Assembly (NCBI GenBank): GCA_037127255.1
Contig: JBANSL010000005.1
Span: forward strand, 84,821,160 to 84,885,159
Direction: 5' to 3'
Origin: Persicaria tinctoria
Taxonomy: Eukaryota; Streptophyta; Magnoliopsida; Caryophyllales; Polygonaceae
Length of the DNA stretch: 64,000 bases
How positions within the stretch are numbered: the first letter of the stretch is position 1; the number at the start of each line of letters is the position of its first letter. The notes beneath the pieces were generated by a model. The model ran no database searches, was not told the origin of the DNA, and saw only the letters and a program-made list of their open reading frames with translations. The position numbers and the translations under genes are program-made. Of the stretch, positions 22,281 to 34,989 are shown piece after piece.

Positions 22281-25200
22281 ATGGGTAACCGTGATTGGAT
22301 GTACATAAGGCATTTACCCGATGGAGGTGGTTGGAATGAGGAATTTCTCGATGGAGTTGGAGAATTCCTCAATTTCGCAAAATCACAAGGCCAATATATG
22401 GATAAAGAGAAGATCATGTGTCCTTGCACTGAATGTAAGAATGGGAAATTTAAAGATGTTGAGACGGTACGTGTTCATCTATTTAAAAAAGGTTTTATTG
22501 ATAATTATTATCGATGGATTTCACATGGAGAATAACCCTTGATTGAAACTCCACTAACTCAAGATCGGCCTAGATCTGACATAGATGGTTTGAGCTTCTT
22601 TGGAGTAGGAATGGATATATTTGATAATTTGAATCCTTGTCAGAGAATGGTATTTGATGCAGCTAGGCCTAGTTTTGTTCCTCCTCAATGGTTCGATGTT
22701 GGTACTTCAGATGTCCCTGTTAATGATATAAATAGTCAGGGAGAGGGGTTGGAAAGCACAACAGAGCTTGCCGAAGAGATTCCATATCAAACGGCGACTT
22801 TTGGTCTTACTAATGATAGCACTTCGTATTTATTTGATAGATTTTTTGATGTGTTGAAGGCATCAGAAGATCCTATTTATCATGGTTGTGATGTTTCACA
22901 ATTGTCTGCAGTGAGCAGTTTTTTGTCATTTAAAGCCGATTACAACTTGCCACAAGCCGGATATGATAGACTTATGTATGAAGTGGGTAGACTCTTACCA
23001 TCGGACCATAGCCTTCCTGCGAGCTACTATGAGAGTGGGAAGTTGGTTGCAGATTTGGGCTTGCCAGTGAAGAAGATACATGTATGTCCCGAAGGATGCA
23101 TGCTATTTTGGAAGGAGGATCTTAATGCTACACATTGTAAGTTCTGTAATAGTCCCAGGTACAAGCAGCAGCAGACTAGGAAAGGGAAATCTATTCCTCG
23201 AAAAGTGCTTAGATATTTGCCCTTGATCCCACTTCTGCAACGATTATATGCAATGGAGGACACAGCCCCACACATGCGTTGGCATGCTGAGCACGAAACC
23301 GAAGAAGGACTCATTTGCCACCCTTCTGATGCAGAGGCTTGGAAACATTTAGACAATACATTTCCAAATTTTGCATCAGAGGTTCGAAATGTCAGGTTAG
23401 CTTTGCTTTATGTTCAGATGACTCATCCTATATAGTCGCGTTGAAAGTCTTTTGTTTTGGTTAAAAGTATTATGTTAAATAGGATTAAAAAATGTGTGAT
23501 ATTATAGTTGAGTTTAATTGCAAATGTGTGTTATTATAGTTGAGTTTAATTCCAAATTTTGCATCAGAGGTTCGAAATGTCAGGTTAGCTTTGCTTTATG
23601 TTCAAGGTGTCCTAACATATGACGCCTATGCAAAGGAAAGTTTTAGGATGCATGCTGCTCTTTTATGGACAGTGAATGACTTCCCAGCATATGGGATGTT
23701 GTCTGGGTGGAGTACCGCTGGAAAATTTGCATGTCCTCATTGTATGGAGAACACACAAGCCTTTCGATTAGAACATGGACGAAAGGCTTCATGGTTTGAC
23801 TGCCACAGATGCTTCTTGCCAACAGACCATCCATTCAGGAAGGATCGGAATAACTTTTACAAAGGGCGTGTTGAGACTGAAGCTTCTCCTCCGTATTTGT
23901 CTGGCCACCAGATATGGGAGCGTGTTCAACACATGCCGACTGTTGTTGAATCTCCTAAGGAGTATCCAGATGGTTACAATAGTACTCACAAATTCACAAA
24001 GTAGAGTATTTTCTGGACTCTTCCTTATTGGAGACATCTTCTTCTCCGTCATAACCTCGATGTCATGCATATCGAGAAAAATGTATTTGACAACGTGTTT
24101 AACATTGTCATGGATGTCAAAGGGAAGACAAAGGACAATTTGAATGCAAGGAAGGACCTTCAGAAATATTGTAAGCGACCAGAGCTTGAAGTAAAGAATG
24201 ATCATAAGGGTTTGAAACCAAAAGCGGTGTACAGCTTAAGTAGAGAAAAGAAGACAGAGGTACTAAATTGGCTGAAGGGTTTGAGATTCCCAGATGGCTA
24301 TTCCTCTAACATTGGTCGATGTGTTCATTTGGATGAGGGAAGGCTAGTTGGGATGAAGAGTCATGATTGTCATGTATTTATGCAGAGACTCATCCCAATA
24401 GCGTTCAGGGAGATTCTTCCTTTAGGCATATGGGGGCCATTGACAGAGTTGAGCTTGTTTTTTCAAGCTTTATGTTCATCCACACTAGAGAAGCGTCGTA
24501 TTGAGGCTTTAGAACGTGATGCACCTCTCATATTGTGTCAGTTGGCAAGAATCTTTCCACCTTCTTTCTTCGATTGCATGGAGCATGTCATTGTGCATTT
24601 AGCATATGAGGCTAAATTGGCAGGTCCTGTCCATTATCGGTGGATGTATCCGTTTGAAAGATCCTTGTTCAAGTTGAAAGAGAAATTGAGGAATTCAAAT
24701 ATGACAAGTGTAGAGGGAAGCATAGTAGAGGAATATAAGCGAGAGGAGACGGCGAATTTCACCAAGCATTATCCAGATCCTCAAGATCCATACAAGAGAA
24801 AGAGGCCAATCAGGAACAAAGATGATAGAATTGATGATGACTATCCTCAAATTTCGATATTTAATCATCCAGGTTACCCAAGTGGTAAGGAAAGTATTTT
24901 ATGGATGAATGACGAGAAAGAGTTGCATGTGTCACATACATACATCTTGCTTAATTGTCCAGAGGTTGAATCATATGTCAAGTAAGTCTATAAATACAAA
25001 AAGACGTGCATTCATATGATTTTGAGCTTAAATTGAGTATTTATATACAAGTTCATGTGTGTGCAGGCTATTTATAGAAGAATGTGGTGCAGATGCTCTT
25101 TCAAAACATTTTCTACAATGGTTTAAAGATTATGTAAGTACTCATATGTCTTTATACCCCAATATGATGTGATATTTTTCCAATAATTTTTATAAAATGA

Positions 25201-26010
25201 AATAAAGATAGTTTTATATACATGCTACATTTGATTAATTTGTAGGTTTTCAAAGCACCCCAACATACTATTGATCCTCTCATACTTAGTCTAGCTTATG
25301 GACCAAGTAGGAAGGTGCTGTCATGGCCTGCATACTACATAAATGGTTACAAATATGAAACCTTAGAACGTGGTAAAGATAAAGTAACCATGAATAGTGG
25401 TGTGTGTGTACAAGCTTCAGTTGGTGAAACACAATCAGATTTCTTCGGGATGATTGAAGAAATTTTGGGATTTGAGTTCACCGGTTTTCCCTGCAAGAAG
25501 ATTGTGTTATTCAAGTGTTTATGGTATGACCATAGTATTCGAGGGACAAACATCCATGCACAATACCGATTGCAAGAGATTAATGTGAGAAGACGGTACA
25601 TCAATTATGAGCCTTTTGTTCTAGCCCAACAATGCATTCAAGTGTACTATGCAAGTTATCCTGGGGCAAGTCGTAGTCGTGCAGATTGGAGAGCTGTGTG
25701 CAAGATAAAGCCTCAACGCAGAGTAGAAGAGAGATGGACAATGAAGAAAATTCTCGATGAGCCGTTGCAACAAGATGGCATTGAGGTCATCGGGGAACAA
25801 TTTGTAGGTGCAACTGTTGATCAGTTACCGACAAATCTATCAGTTTCAAGTGAACTAGATGAAGGAGCATATAGTGAAGATAGTGATAATGATAATTTTG
25901 AGATCGAAAATGAGAATGAAGAAGAAGATTTTCCTTCCGAGTCTGATACAGAAGTAGAGTACGTGGAAGACGATCATGTAGTTGAAGATGATGATGATAC
26001 ATCCAACTAG
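22281..26010 (+). pseudogene. CACTA transposase TNPD (Transposase_21 type), disrupted
   Basis: The gene would make the DDE-type transposase that cuts the CACTA ends. An N-terminal transposase-associated domain (DWMYIRHLPDGG, CPCTECKNGKF) is followed by the core (DPIYHGCDVSQLS, LLWTVNDFPAYGMLSGWST, KFACPHCM), then LDVMHIEKNVFDN, a DUF4218-like part and a DUF4216-like part. Introns at 24982-25066 and 25134-25245 have GT/AG borders and keep frame. Defects are in-frame stops at 22533-22535 (TAA) and 24002-24004 (TAG), plus a rearrangement at 23362-23604. There a 55-bp segment is duplicated exactly and the following RLGLC-DGFNPF part of the family is missing, taking one probable catalytic Asp. The C terminus is very acidic. 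Confidence 0.88.
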
Positions 26011-27309
26011 AGTAAGTCAATTTATTTATTCCTGAAATTTATTTTGATTAAAATTTATTTCTTAAATTTATCTCTTAAATTAAAATGAGTGGGACACCAA
26101 AATTTCAATCAATGTAATTTCCCGGTTTATGAAAATTTAGGAGGTAAAATGTGTGCGTTTTTTTTTTTAGCAGTAGGCGGTGGTATAAAAGGAACAGTTC
26201 ACTTTTTCTAACCCTAGATCTGTTCACTCCTCTCCAGCTCTCCTTGTTCTCGCCTGGGAGGCGGCTCTCGCTTCTCGCTTCTCACTTCGATCTCGCTTCT
26301 CAGATGGCTTGAAGACAGGTCCCTCGCCGCTGCTCCTTCCGCTTCCCTCCGCTGCTCCCTCCGACCTCTCAGCCGCTTCCCTCCGCTGCTCCCTAGTCTC
26401 GCCGTTAGTCTCAGCCGCTTCCACCATGGTAAGTAATCCTAATTTCCCTTTTCTTGTTGTTCAATTAATACAGAACTTGGAAATTAAGCCTTTGATTAAG
26501 GTCGAATAGAAAGATGTTTATCATGGAGTGAATGTATGGTCATGTTAATGTGAAAGCAACGATATTAACAAGAAAAAGGAAAATCGGGAGTCATCAAATA
26601 CATTCGACGAAGCATTGGGCAGAATGCCAGCATCCTTCAAGAAATTTGCCTGAAAAGCTCCCAGTCCCTTCTTAACAAGCTTTCTAATTTGCATGTTTTG
26701 AGATCAAGACGAAGAAAAACCGGGAAATTTACCTTAATTTCTTTTCCATGGTGGCTGAGCTTTTCTTATTTTTACTTGAGTTCTCTTCTAGTTGTAAGAA
26801 TATTTTCTCCTATGATATTGATAGTTAAATGTTGCCTTCATCTATTTTGCATCAGTGGTTTTTAGTGTTTCTACTGCATTAGCATATTTTTTTTAAAACA
26901 TACTCTCTTTTCTCACTGTGCCAGGTCCGTTTCATGAAGTGAGGAGAAGACGAGACAAGAAGAAAGAAGTAAGATCACCTGAGTCTTTTTATTCTGATGT
27001 TTTGTTTGAGGATGAACTGAGTGATTAGTTGTTACATTTTATTGCTTGTTAATTTAAAACAAATAATTGTCTATATGTCTTTCTCGAGTTCATGGTTTTA
27101 AACCTTTGATTGATCAGTTGTTACATTTTATTCCAAGTTCTGTATTAATTGAACAACAAGAAAAGGGATCTTCATCCTAATTTCCCGGTTTATATTATAG
27201 TTTTGGTTAGGTTATATTATATTTGAGTTTATTTGCAAATTTGTGTGATATTATATTCCTACATGAGGCCTATTCATTTTGTTCACATTTACATGTCTTT
27301 AGGAACAAT

Positions 27310-29688
27310 ATGCAGCCTAGTGAGACAGGAAAACGTCGTATTCTTCTTCAGCGCAGCCTATTTTCCACAACTCCTAGTGTCCCACCTAATGCTCCTGCCC
27401 TCGCCCCGACTACTAGTGGCCAGCCTAGTGCACCTGCCCTCGCATCGACTCCTAGTGGCAAGCCTAGTGCTCCTGCCCTTGCTTCAACTCCTTCTTGCCA
27501 ACCTAGTGCTCCTGCCCTTGCCCCGACTTCCACACCTACTGATGGTCAGCTTAATACTCCGTTAAATGAGGATGAACACGGCTCTACCCAAACTCCTGTT
27601 GCTAGATCAGCTGCTGGATCGTGTGCTCTACCTTTGGGTGGTGGACAGAAGAGGGAATACGTAGGACTTTCTGGGCCTGATGTCTAGTAAGTGTTGAATT
27701 ATAATTTGTTTAAAGCTTCATTTAATTGGATATAATAGTTTCTTTCACCTTTTTTCTTACTTTTATATGTTTCTTATTCATATAGTTGCTTTGAGCCCCA
27801 TCAACCAGCGTATAAGAAGATGACTGAGATCGTCCGTGGTTACTACAAGGGTGATTGGACGAGTCTGAACAAAGTTCCCGTAGATGTGAAGAATGTATGG
27901 TTTAAAGAGTTTGAGGTGATGTGTTATTACATGTTTTTTATTTTGAACAAATAACATTCTTTAAATTGACTTCAATAATATAATTTATATCTTTACTGAT
28001 TGTATTGATGCAGAAGCGCTTTCATTGGGATGCTCTTGATGTGCAAATGCGAAAAGCATTTCTCCATCAAGCGGCGAATCACATTTCCAATGTCTTTAAG
28101 GGACATCGCCAGAGGAAGACCATTCCTGATTTTGTGACCGCTGAACAATGGGCCAGAATGGAAAAGAAAAGAAAAACAGATCCAAATATGATCAAACAGG
28201 CTGAGGCGAATAAGCGAAACAAAGCTTCTCAGAAGGCGATTGATTCTGGTGTCTATCATGGGGGTTCTCGAAAGTTGACAAAGTGGATCAAAGCAGTTGT
28301 AAGTTTGCAAAGTTTCTTATTCAATTTACTATTGTTGTTCAGTTTTGCTTTCCTTGATCAATATGTGTGTATTTGTTTCAAGCTACTGTTTCTTTTTATG
28401 GGGCTGCACGAGGCTTGATTGTTTCAAGCTACTATTTTTTTTGGGTGCTTCAAGCTACTGTTGATTTCAAGCTATTGTTTTAATTTTATTTTAGTGTTGA
28501 TTTTAGTTTGTTTAATTGCTTGATTTCATAATGTTTTGGTTAGATTATATTATAGTCGAGTTAACTATTAGCTACTGTTTTGATTGATTTTAGCTGCTGG
28601 TGTACATTGATTTAACTGTTAACTATTAGCTACTGTTTTGTTTGATTGATTTTAGCTAAAGTCGGGTTGACTTTTAGCTACTTATTTGATTGATTTTAGT
28701 TTGTTTAATTTCATAATGCTTTGATTTCATAATTGCTTAATATTAGCTGGAAATATGTACTGTTGACCCTTTTTTTTTTAATTCTTTTTACATTTTAGTA
28801 TTTTTGTAGGAGGAGAAGGAAGGGAAGAGGCCAAAGATTTCTGATATGGTGCATAGGTTGTTCTCAAAGGATGGGGTTTGGACGGGATCTCGACCTGCTG
28901 CCATTGTGGTGAGTCTCCCTTAATAATACTATTGATTTAAGTTATATGGAAAATGAAAATCCCTTAAGTGATGAAATGACTTGAGCTTTTTCATGGCTTG
29001 GGGGCTTTTGCCTTTTCGAAACTATCAGTTTAGTGCTCACTTGTGGTTGCTAAAAATTCTTATTGATTTGCTTATTTGAATCTTTGCATCTACTGCTGCA
29101 AAAACAACATTTTTATTGCTACAAAATAGTTATTTGCTGTTGTAAATCATGCATTGCTATCTTGAATTTTTGCTGAATTTTTGAACTTGTTTAAGTTATT
29201 TGTTGCCGATGCAAACAACTTGTTTATGCTTTGCTGAATTTATGCTTTGCTGAATTTTTGAACATGTTTGTTGCTAGTGCTGAATTGCCTATTTGTTGTT
29301 GAATATATAGGAGAAATATGAAAATCTAGATGCTACTCAGTCACTAACTGAGCCAATTTCAGAAGATGGTGTTGAATGTGAATATCAAGAGAGAGAAATT
29401 GAGAAGCAATTATGGAGTGAAGCGTGTGGTGGACCTAGTCATGGGAGAATATATGGATTAGGGGAAGAGGGTAAAGCGCTTATTCGCACTGGCAAGGTGA
29501 GTGCTCCCTCCATCCAAGGCAAATCTTCGCAAGCTCGTGATGAAAATCGTGAGCAAGCCTATCGAGACGAGGTAAAAGAGCTACGGAGTACTATTGCCGA
29601 TCTTGTGAAGAATCAACAAGAATTTCAATCCACCATTATTCACCTACTTCAAGGAGGTCAAGTTCCACCATCTACTTCCAACTCTTAG
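27310..29688 (+). CDS. TNPA-like protein of the CACTA element (Transposase_24 / Ptta type), five exons
   Basis: Joining 27310-27686, 27786-27915, 28014-28298, 28810-28908 and 29311-29688 gives an open frame of 422 residues; every junction has GT/AG and keeps phase. The N-terminus (about residues 20-85) is a Pro/Ala/Ser-rich repeat with four APALA motifs. A conserved core follows (YYKGDWTSLNKVPVDVKN, WDALDVQMRKAF, DPNMIKQAEANKRNKASQK), then GGPSHGRIYGLG and a C-terminal coiled-coil-like part (EVKELRSTIADLVKNQQEF). Proteins of this type bind subterminal repeats and assist or regulate transposition. The ATG at 27310 precedes the first clear coding stretch; an upstream untranslated exon is possible. 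Confidence 0.82.
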
Positions 29689-30643
29689 TTCTTGTAGGTA
29701 GGTAGTATGTGCAAGTTTGTGCAAAACTCTAACCAGTAAACTAATTCATGTGCAAATATTTTGGGATCGATTTGCACCTTTTGTTTAGGGAGTTGGTGGG
29801 AATATATGTGTTGGTTGGGATTATTATAGGTCATTTTAGATAGTTAAGTTTGACTTGTGAGATTGTGGATAATTATAACCACATGGAGTTACTGTTGGCT
29901 GTTGGCCATTGGAGTTACTGTTGGCTATTTAAACTAGCATTTTGTGATGGCTTTATTATGAAATTTAGGATTTTTTTATAATATATCTTGTTTATGTTTG
30001 TTAATTATTGTCATTTAAAGCAAAATGCTCATTTCATACAGCCTCAAATTTAAGAACAAAAAGAATTCGATGCAAGTAAATTTAACCTCGAATTTGGTCA
30101 AAAAAATTTAAAGATTAAATAAATTTAACCTCAAATTTAGGAAGGAAATTGCTAAACTTAACCTCCGAAAATTTTAATGAAATAGGCCATTTCAATTTGT
30201 TGCACCACCCTTTAGCATCGTTACTACCCTTAAAAAAACGGTAGCTAAATTGGATGCTATTTTACCCTCGAACCTACCCTTATTTTATTTAGAAGCTATA
30301 TATCGATACTACTTAGCCTCGAAAGCTATAACCTCGAAAATACACACAAATTCTAGTTCAAGGCAATTTGAAGGCTAAATAGCATTAAATTTAGTTTCGA
30401 AATAGTTCGAGGCTAATAGTCTAGAAATTACCCTTCAACGTATTTTGGGGCTATTTTACCCCCGAAGCAATATTTTCGAGGCTAAAGTTCGTGGCCGCAT
30501 TTAACCTCGCTCTTCTAGCCCTCAAATTCTATTTCGAGGGCGAATCCGATGGTAGTTTCGAGGGTAGCATATTTTCGAGGCTATATCCGAGGTTGTATTC
30601 GTTGTGAAATTCGAGAGTATAGACGCGTTTTCTGGTAGTGAGA

Positions 30644-31099
30644 GTTGTATCCTTCAGGCTTGCAAAGCGTTCCTTTTATAGGCTAGACTCATCTTCTAGC
30701 CGTTTGAATTCCTTCATTAATCCTGCTGTGTTGGCTGCAACTTTGTGGTTCAAAATTGTTCCACCAAAATCTTAACAAAATGAGCGCGCAGTCGTTTAAT
30801 TTTGAATTTGCATAACTCTACTTTCACAAAATCTGAGTTTGGTTGAGACCAAATCTTCAAGACTTATCCAAGCCTATCAAATCTATTTGAACGTTTGAAT
30901 TTAGTCCATAGAATCTGCACACAATCTTCTCAGCCGAATAGATATATCCAAACATATATCCTATTAAATTAACAAATCCGAATAAAAAGAACATATCCGA
31001 ATAATAATAAATCCTATGTTAATCCAAAATATTACCGATTGCAATATCCGAATAACAATCTTCTCAACCGAATAGATATATCCAAACATATATCCTATT
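30644..31099. other. Flank of the CACTA element with a 44-bp direct repeat
   Basis: Non-coding sequence. A 44-bp segment (CAATCTTCTCAGCCGAATAG...) at 30922-30965 recurs with one change at 31056-31099, right at the start of the next LINE. The words ATCCGAATAA and ACATATATCC recur between them. Confidence 0.6.
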
Positions 31100-34000
31100 T
31101 GAGATTATGTGGGCGGAGCATGAGGGAAGTGTGGAGGTCGTTAGAAACGGTTGGGAAAATCTGGCCTCACGGGGAGCTACAGAAGGGATCATGGGGAAAA
31201 TAGGGAGGTGTATGGAGGATCTAAAGGATTGGAATAAACAAACTTTCGAAAATATCCTTAAAAAGCTGGATAAGGTGAGAGCAGAGCTAAGAGAGTTGCA
31301 AAAGAAGGGAATGTCGGGTAGAGAGGTGGGGAGAAGGAGAGAGCTGGAGAGGGAGGAGGAGAAGCTAATGCAAGAGGAAGAGATCCTATGGTTTCAAAGA
31401 GCCAGGGCTAATGAGTTTCGATGGGAAGACAGAAATTCAAAGTTTTTTCATCAAAAAGCAAAGGGTCGGGGCAAAAGAAATAATCTGGGAAGGTTGGTGG
31501 ATGAGGAGGGGATGGAGTGGCGGAGTCGTGAGGGTATGACTAAGGTTGCGGTTGACTATTTTGAGAAGTTGTTTAGCACAAACCTGGGGAGCGCTCCGAG
31601 TCTGGCTACAGAAGGAATGGAACCAATCCTATCGGAAGAGGATAACCTTGAGCTGCTACGTCCATTCTCTGGACTAGAGGTAAAATCTGCCCTTTTCGCT
31701 ATGCATCCCTCTAAATCTCCGGGGCCTGATGGTATGTCAGCACTGTTCTATCAGCGGTACTGGCATATTGTCGGGCCTGAGGTCACAACATTTGTTTTGG
31801 ATATCTTAGATGGTGCCCCGTTTCCGGATGGTCTTAATCACACTTACATTGCACTAATCCCGAAGATCCCTTCTCCTTTCAAGATGAAGGATCTGAGGCC
31901 GATTAGCTTGTGCAATGTTTTGTATAAGATCATCTCAAAAATGATTACTAATCGTTTGAAGTGTTGTCTCAATAAAGTAATCTCGCAACAACAGAGTGCA
32001 TTTGTACCCGGAAGATTGATCACAGACAATGTTCTCTCGGCATTTGAGGTTTTTCACTACATGAAGCAAAAGAGGAAGGGAAAGAAAGGCTACATGGCGC
32101 TCAAGTTGGATATGGCTAAGGCATATGACAGAGTGGAGTGGGATTTCCTAGAGCATTGTATGGATCGGCTTGGATTTCATAGGAACTGGACGAGGCTGGT
32201 AATGTGCTGTGTGCGGTCAGTTACTTTCTCGGCCCTGGTGGGAGGATCTCCGTCGAGGTCTTTTGCACCCGAAAGGGGTCTCAGGCAAGGGGACCCTTTG
32301 TCTCCCTATCTTTTTCTGATGTGTGCAGAAGCATTTTCGTGTCTGATTCGGAGGAGCGAGAGGGAGGGCAGGTGGAAAGGGATCAAGATTGCACAGACAG
32401 CTCCGGTAGTTTCCCATTTATTTTTTTTGCTGATGATAGCATTCTGTTTGCTAAGGCGACCTGTCAACAGAGCTCAGAAATTGTTAACATCCTCCGACTG
32501 TATGGAGAAGCGTCAGGCCAACAGGTAAATTTCGGCAAATCAGAACTATCATTTAGTAAGAATGTAGATGAGGGGTTGAGAGAGGAGATCCAAGGAATCA
32601 TGGGAGTAGCAGAAGTGGAAAAGCATGAGCGATATCTTGGTTTGCCTACAATGGTAGGCAGATCAAAGAAGGTCATATTCAGTAATGCTAAAGAGAGAGT
32701 GTGGAAGAAACTCAAGGGCTGGAAGGAGAGAACACTTTCTAGGGCAGGGAAAGAGGTGCTTATCAAGGCAGTGGCGCAAGCTATTCCGACGTATACAATG
32801 TCGTGTTTTTTGATGCCTGAGTACGTGTGTAAGGAGATTGAGCAGATGATGTTTGATTTCTGGTGGGGTGAGGAAGGGGGAAAGAAAAAGATGCACTGGT
32901 TATCGTGGAAGAGGATGTCAAAAGCTAAAGAAAAAGGGGGTTTAGGCTTTAGAGAATTACAGTCCTTCAACTTGGCTCTTCTGGCAAAACAAGGATGGCG
33001 AATTCAGCAACAGCCGGATGCTCTCCTATCTAGGCTACTTAAAGCAAAGTACTTCCCCCGTTCAACCTTTATGGAGGCGTCGGTTGGGAACAATCCGAGT
33101 TATTCATGGAGAAGCATCCTTCGCGCGAGACAAGTACTGGAAGCGGGCTCTTATTGGATGGTTGGTAATGGTGCAAGTCTGGAGGCGTGGAGGTCAAGAT
33201 GGATACCTAGAACGGCATCCTTCAAACCGGTAGCTAACCCGGGTTCGAGGGATACCTCAACCAAGGTAATTGACTTCATAGATTGGGAGAGAGGGGGATG
33301 GGATGAAGGTGCGGTAAGGGCGGCGTTCTTGCCGTGTGATGCAGACGTCATTTTGAGAATCCATCTGGTCGACCCCATGGTTCAGGACTCTTTGGTGTGG
33401 TTTTACACGAAGAATGGGGATTATAGTGTGAGGTCAGGATACCATCTTTTGATGTCTCGAAACCTCCAGGAAGAGGGCGGAGTTGAGGGATCCAGTTCAG
33501 GGGATACGGGGAGGATATGGAGGAAGGTATGGGGGCTGAAAGTGATTCCGAGAGTCCGAGAGCTGGTCTGGAGAGCATGTAAGAGCATCATCCCTTGTAA
33601 GAAAGCGTTGTGGCATCGAAAGGTTACGGCGGATCCATTCTGCGACGAGTGTGGGAGGGAGGAGACTCCCGTGCACGCGTTGCTGGAGTGTCGGCGCGCT
33701 AGGAGGGTGTGGAAGACAGAGCCGAGGCTAAACGACATTACAAAAGGGGTCCGAGACCTACTGGATTGGGTGGACAAGTTGGATAGCATCAAGGATGAGC
33801 AGTTGAAGAGGATGGGGGCTTATATGTTGGCGGGAATCTGGCAAGCCCGGAATAAAAGGATTTTTAAAGGTATCGAAATGGAACCATCAAGAGTGGTTGA
33901 GGATGCGAGAGAGCTGAGCGAGAAGGAGCTGACAAGGACTATAGAGCGTAGGCAAGAGGTGAGCTCGCAACCTCGACAAGTCAAATGGAAACTACCGGAG

Positions 34001-34507
34001 GAAAAGTTTGTTAAGATCAATTGCGACGCAGCTGCATCGGAGGAGGGAGGTTGCGGGGTTGGCACTATCGCTCGGGATCATGATGGGGCCTTGCTATGGG
34101 CTGCAGCGAGCATTATTCAGCAAGGGACTGAACCCTTCGTGGAGGAACTGGAGGCGGCGATATGGGCTACGAGTTTGGGCATGGAAAGAGGAGTGCGTAA
34201 GGTCGTGATCGAAACGGATTGCAAGCTTCTGGTAGACAACATGGAGAGGAATGATCTGCCGAGAGGAGTGGCCGGGATCCTGTTGCAAGAGCTTAGGCTC
34301 AGGACAAGACATTTCGAGGTATGCAGATGGAGCTTTGTAAGGAGGGAAGGCAACCAAGCGGCACATTTTCTATCTCAAATGCGACCTCCGACTTCTTTCT
34401 TTTGTTTTTCAGAGGATAATTTACCTTTTAGACTTTCTAATATTGTGTTTGGAGACCTTATGATTTCGTAAAAAGTGGCTATTCATCAAAAAAAAAAAAA
34501 AAAAAAA
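31100..34507 (+). mobile_element. 5'-truncated L1-type LINE with poly(A) tail
   Basis: The insertion starts after the endonuclease region and ends with an A run at about 34489-34507. I could not find a target duplication: the left side ends in a 44-bp direct repeat and the right flank (CCTGCACAAG) does not match it. Low decay, with only one frameshift in 3.4 kb, suggests a young insertion. RT and RNase H sequence place it in the same family as the fragment at 62178-63490. Confidence 0.88.
31107..34471 (+). pseudogene. LINE ORF2: reverse transcriptase and RNase H, one frameshift
   Basis: The first frame (31107-32528) contains SPGPDGMSALFYQRYW, LRPISLCNVLYKIISK, KLDMAKAYDRVEWDF and RQGDPLSPYLF. 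The second (32204-34471) resumes with FADDSILFAKA, KHERYLGLPTMVGRSK, a zinc-binding region (CDECGREETPVHALLEC) and RNase H (NCDAAASEEGG, VEELEAAIWA, ETDCKLL, RREGNQAAHFLS). The switch lies in a run of eight T at 32421-32428, just before FADD, and equals a +2 or -1 change. The endonuclease is absent, so even with the shift repaired it could not act alone. Whether the shift is real or a homopolymer sequencing error is open. Confidence 0.88.
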
Positions 34508-34989
34508 CCTGCACAAGTATATTTTCGAAAATAGATTTAAACAAGACTTTAAATCTATATCAATTAAGTCTATCAATATAAAATTGATATTTGTGTAAAT
34601 ACCTTTGTCTTCCATCATTCCTCCAAAATCATATTATATCTATAAAACATAAGCTAGTCTTCATACCAACCTGACCCGTGCATAGTCCATCCGTAATAAT
34701 CTATTTTTTGCGGATTTATCTTCAGGTGCAATTGTCTGATAAAGATAATTCTTTTTTGAAATGCAAGTATTAGCTAGCTATATTGTTATATATAGTCAAA
34801 TCAGTACTTTAATTTTTGCAGAATATATGAGAGAATTTAATCAACAAAAACAGCTTGTATATATATGTTATCCACTGTGATTGCATACATGATGATCAAA
34901 CAATCAACTTAATTGGTAGCACAATCAAACCCAATGAACAAACTTAATTAGCATTAACCACTAAAATCAAATCAACTTAATTGCTTCTA

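Larger units (their letters stand above)
20892..30640 (+). mobile_element. Complete CACTA (En/Spm) transposon
   Basis: The element is 9749 bp. Both ends carry the inverted repeat CACTACCAGAAAA (left at 20892; right ending TTTTCTGGTAGTG at 30640), flanked by a 3-bp AGA duplication (20889-20891 and 30641-30643). The subterminal zones (about 20900-21420 and 30040-30630) are packed with TTCGAGG(G) and CCTCGAAA words in both directions, the usual type of binding site for a TNPA-like protein. Inside lie a TNPD-type transposase gene (22281-26010, broken) and a TNPA-like gene (27310-29688, intact by inspection). It is structurally complete but not autonomous unless TNPD comes from elsewhere. Confidence 0.95.

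Noticed and set aside
23417..23549. Intron in the TNPD gene
   Set aside because: The flanking 55-bp exact duplication and the loss of family sequence on the far side point to rearrangement rather than splicing.
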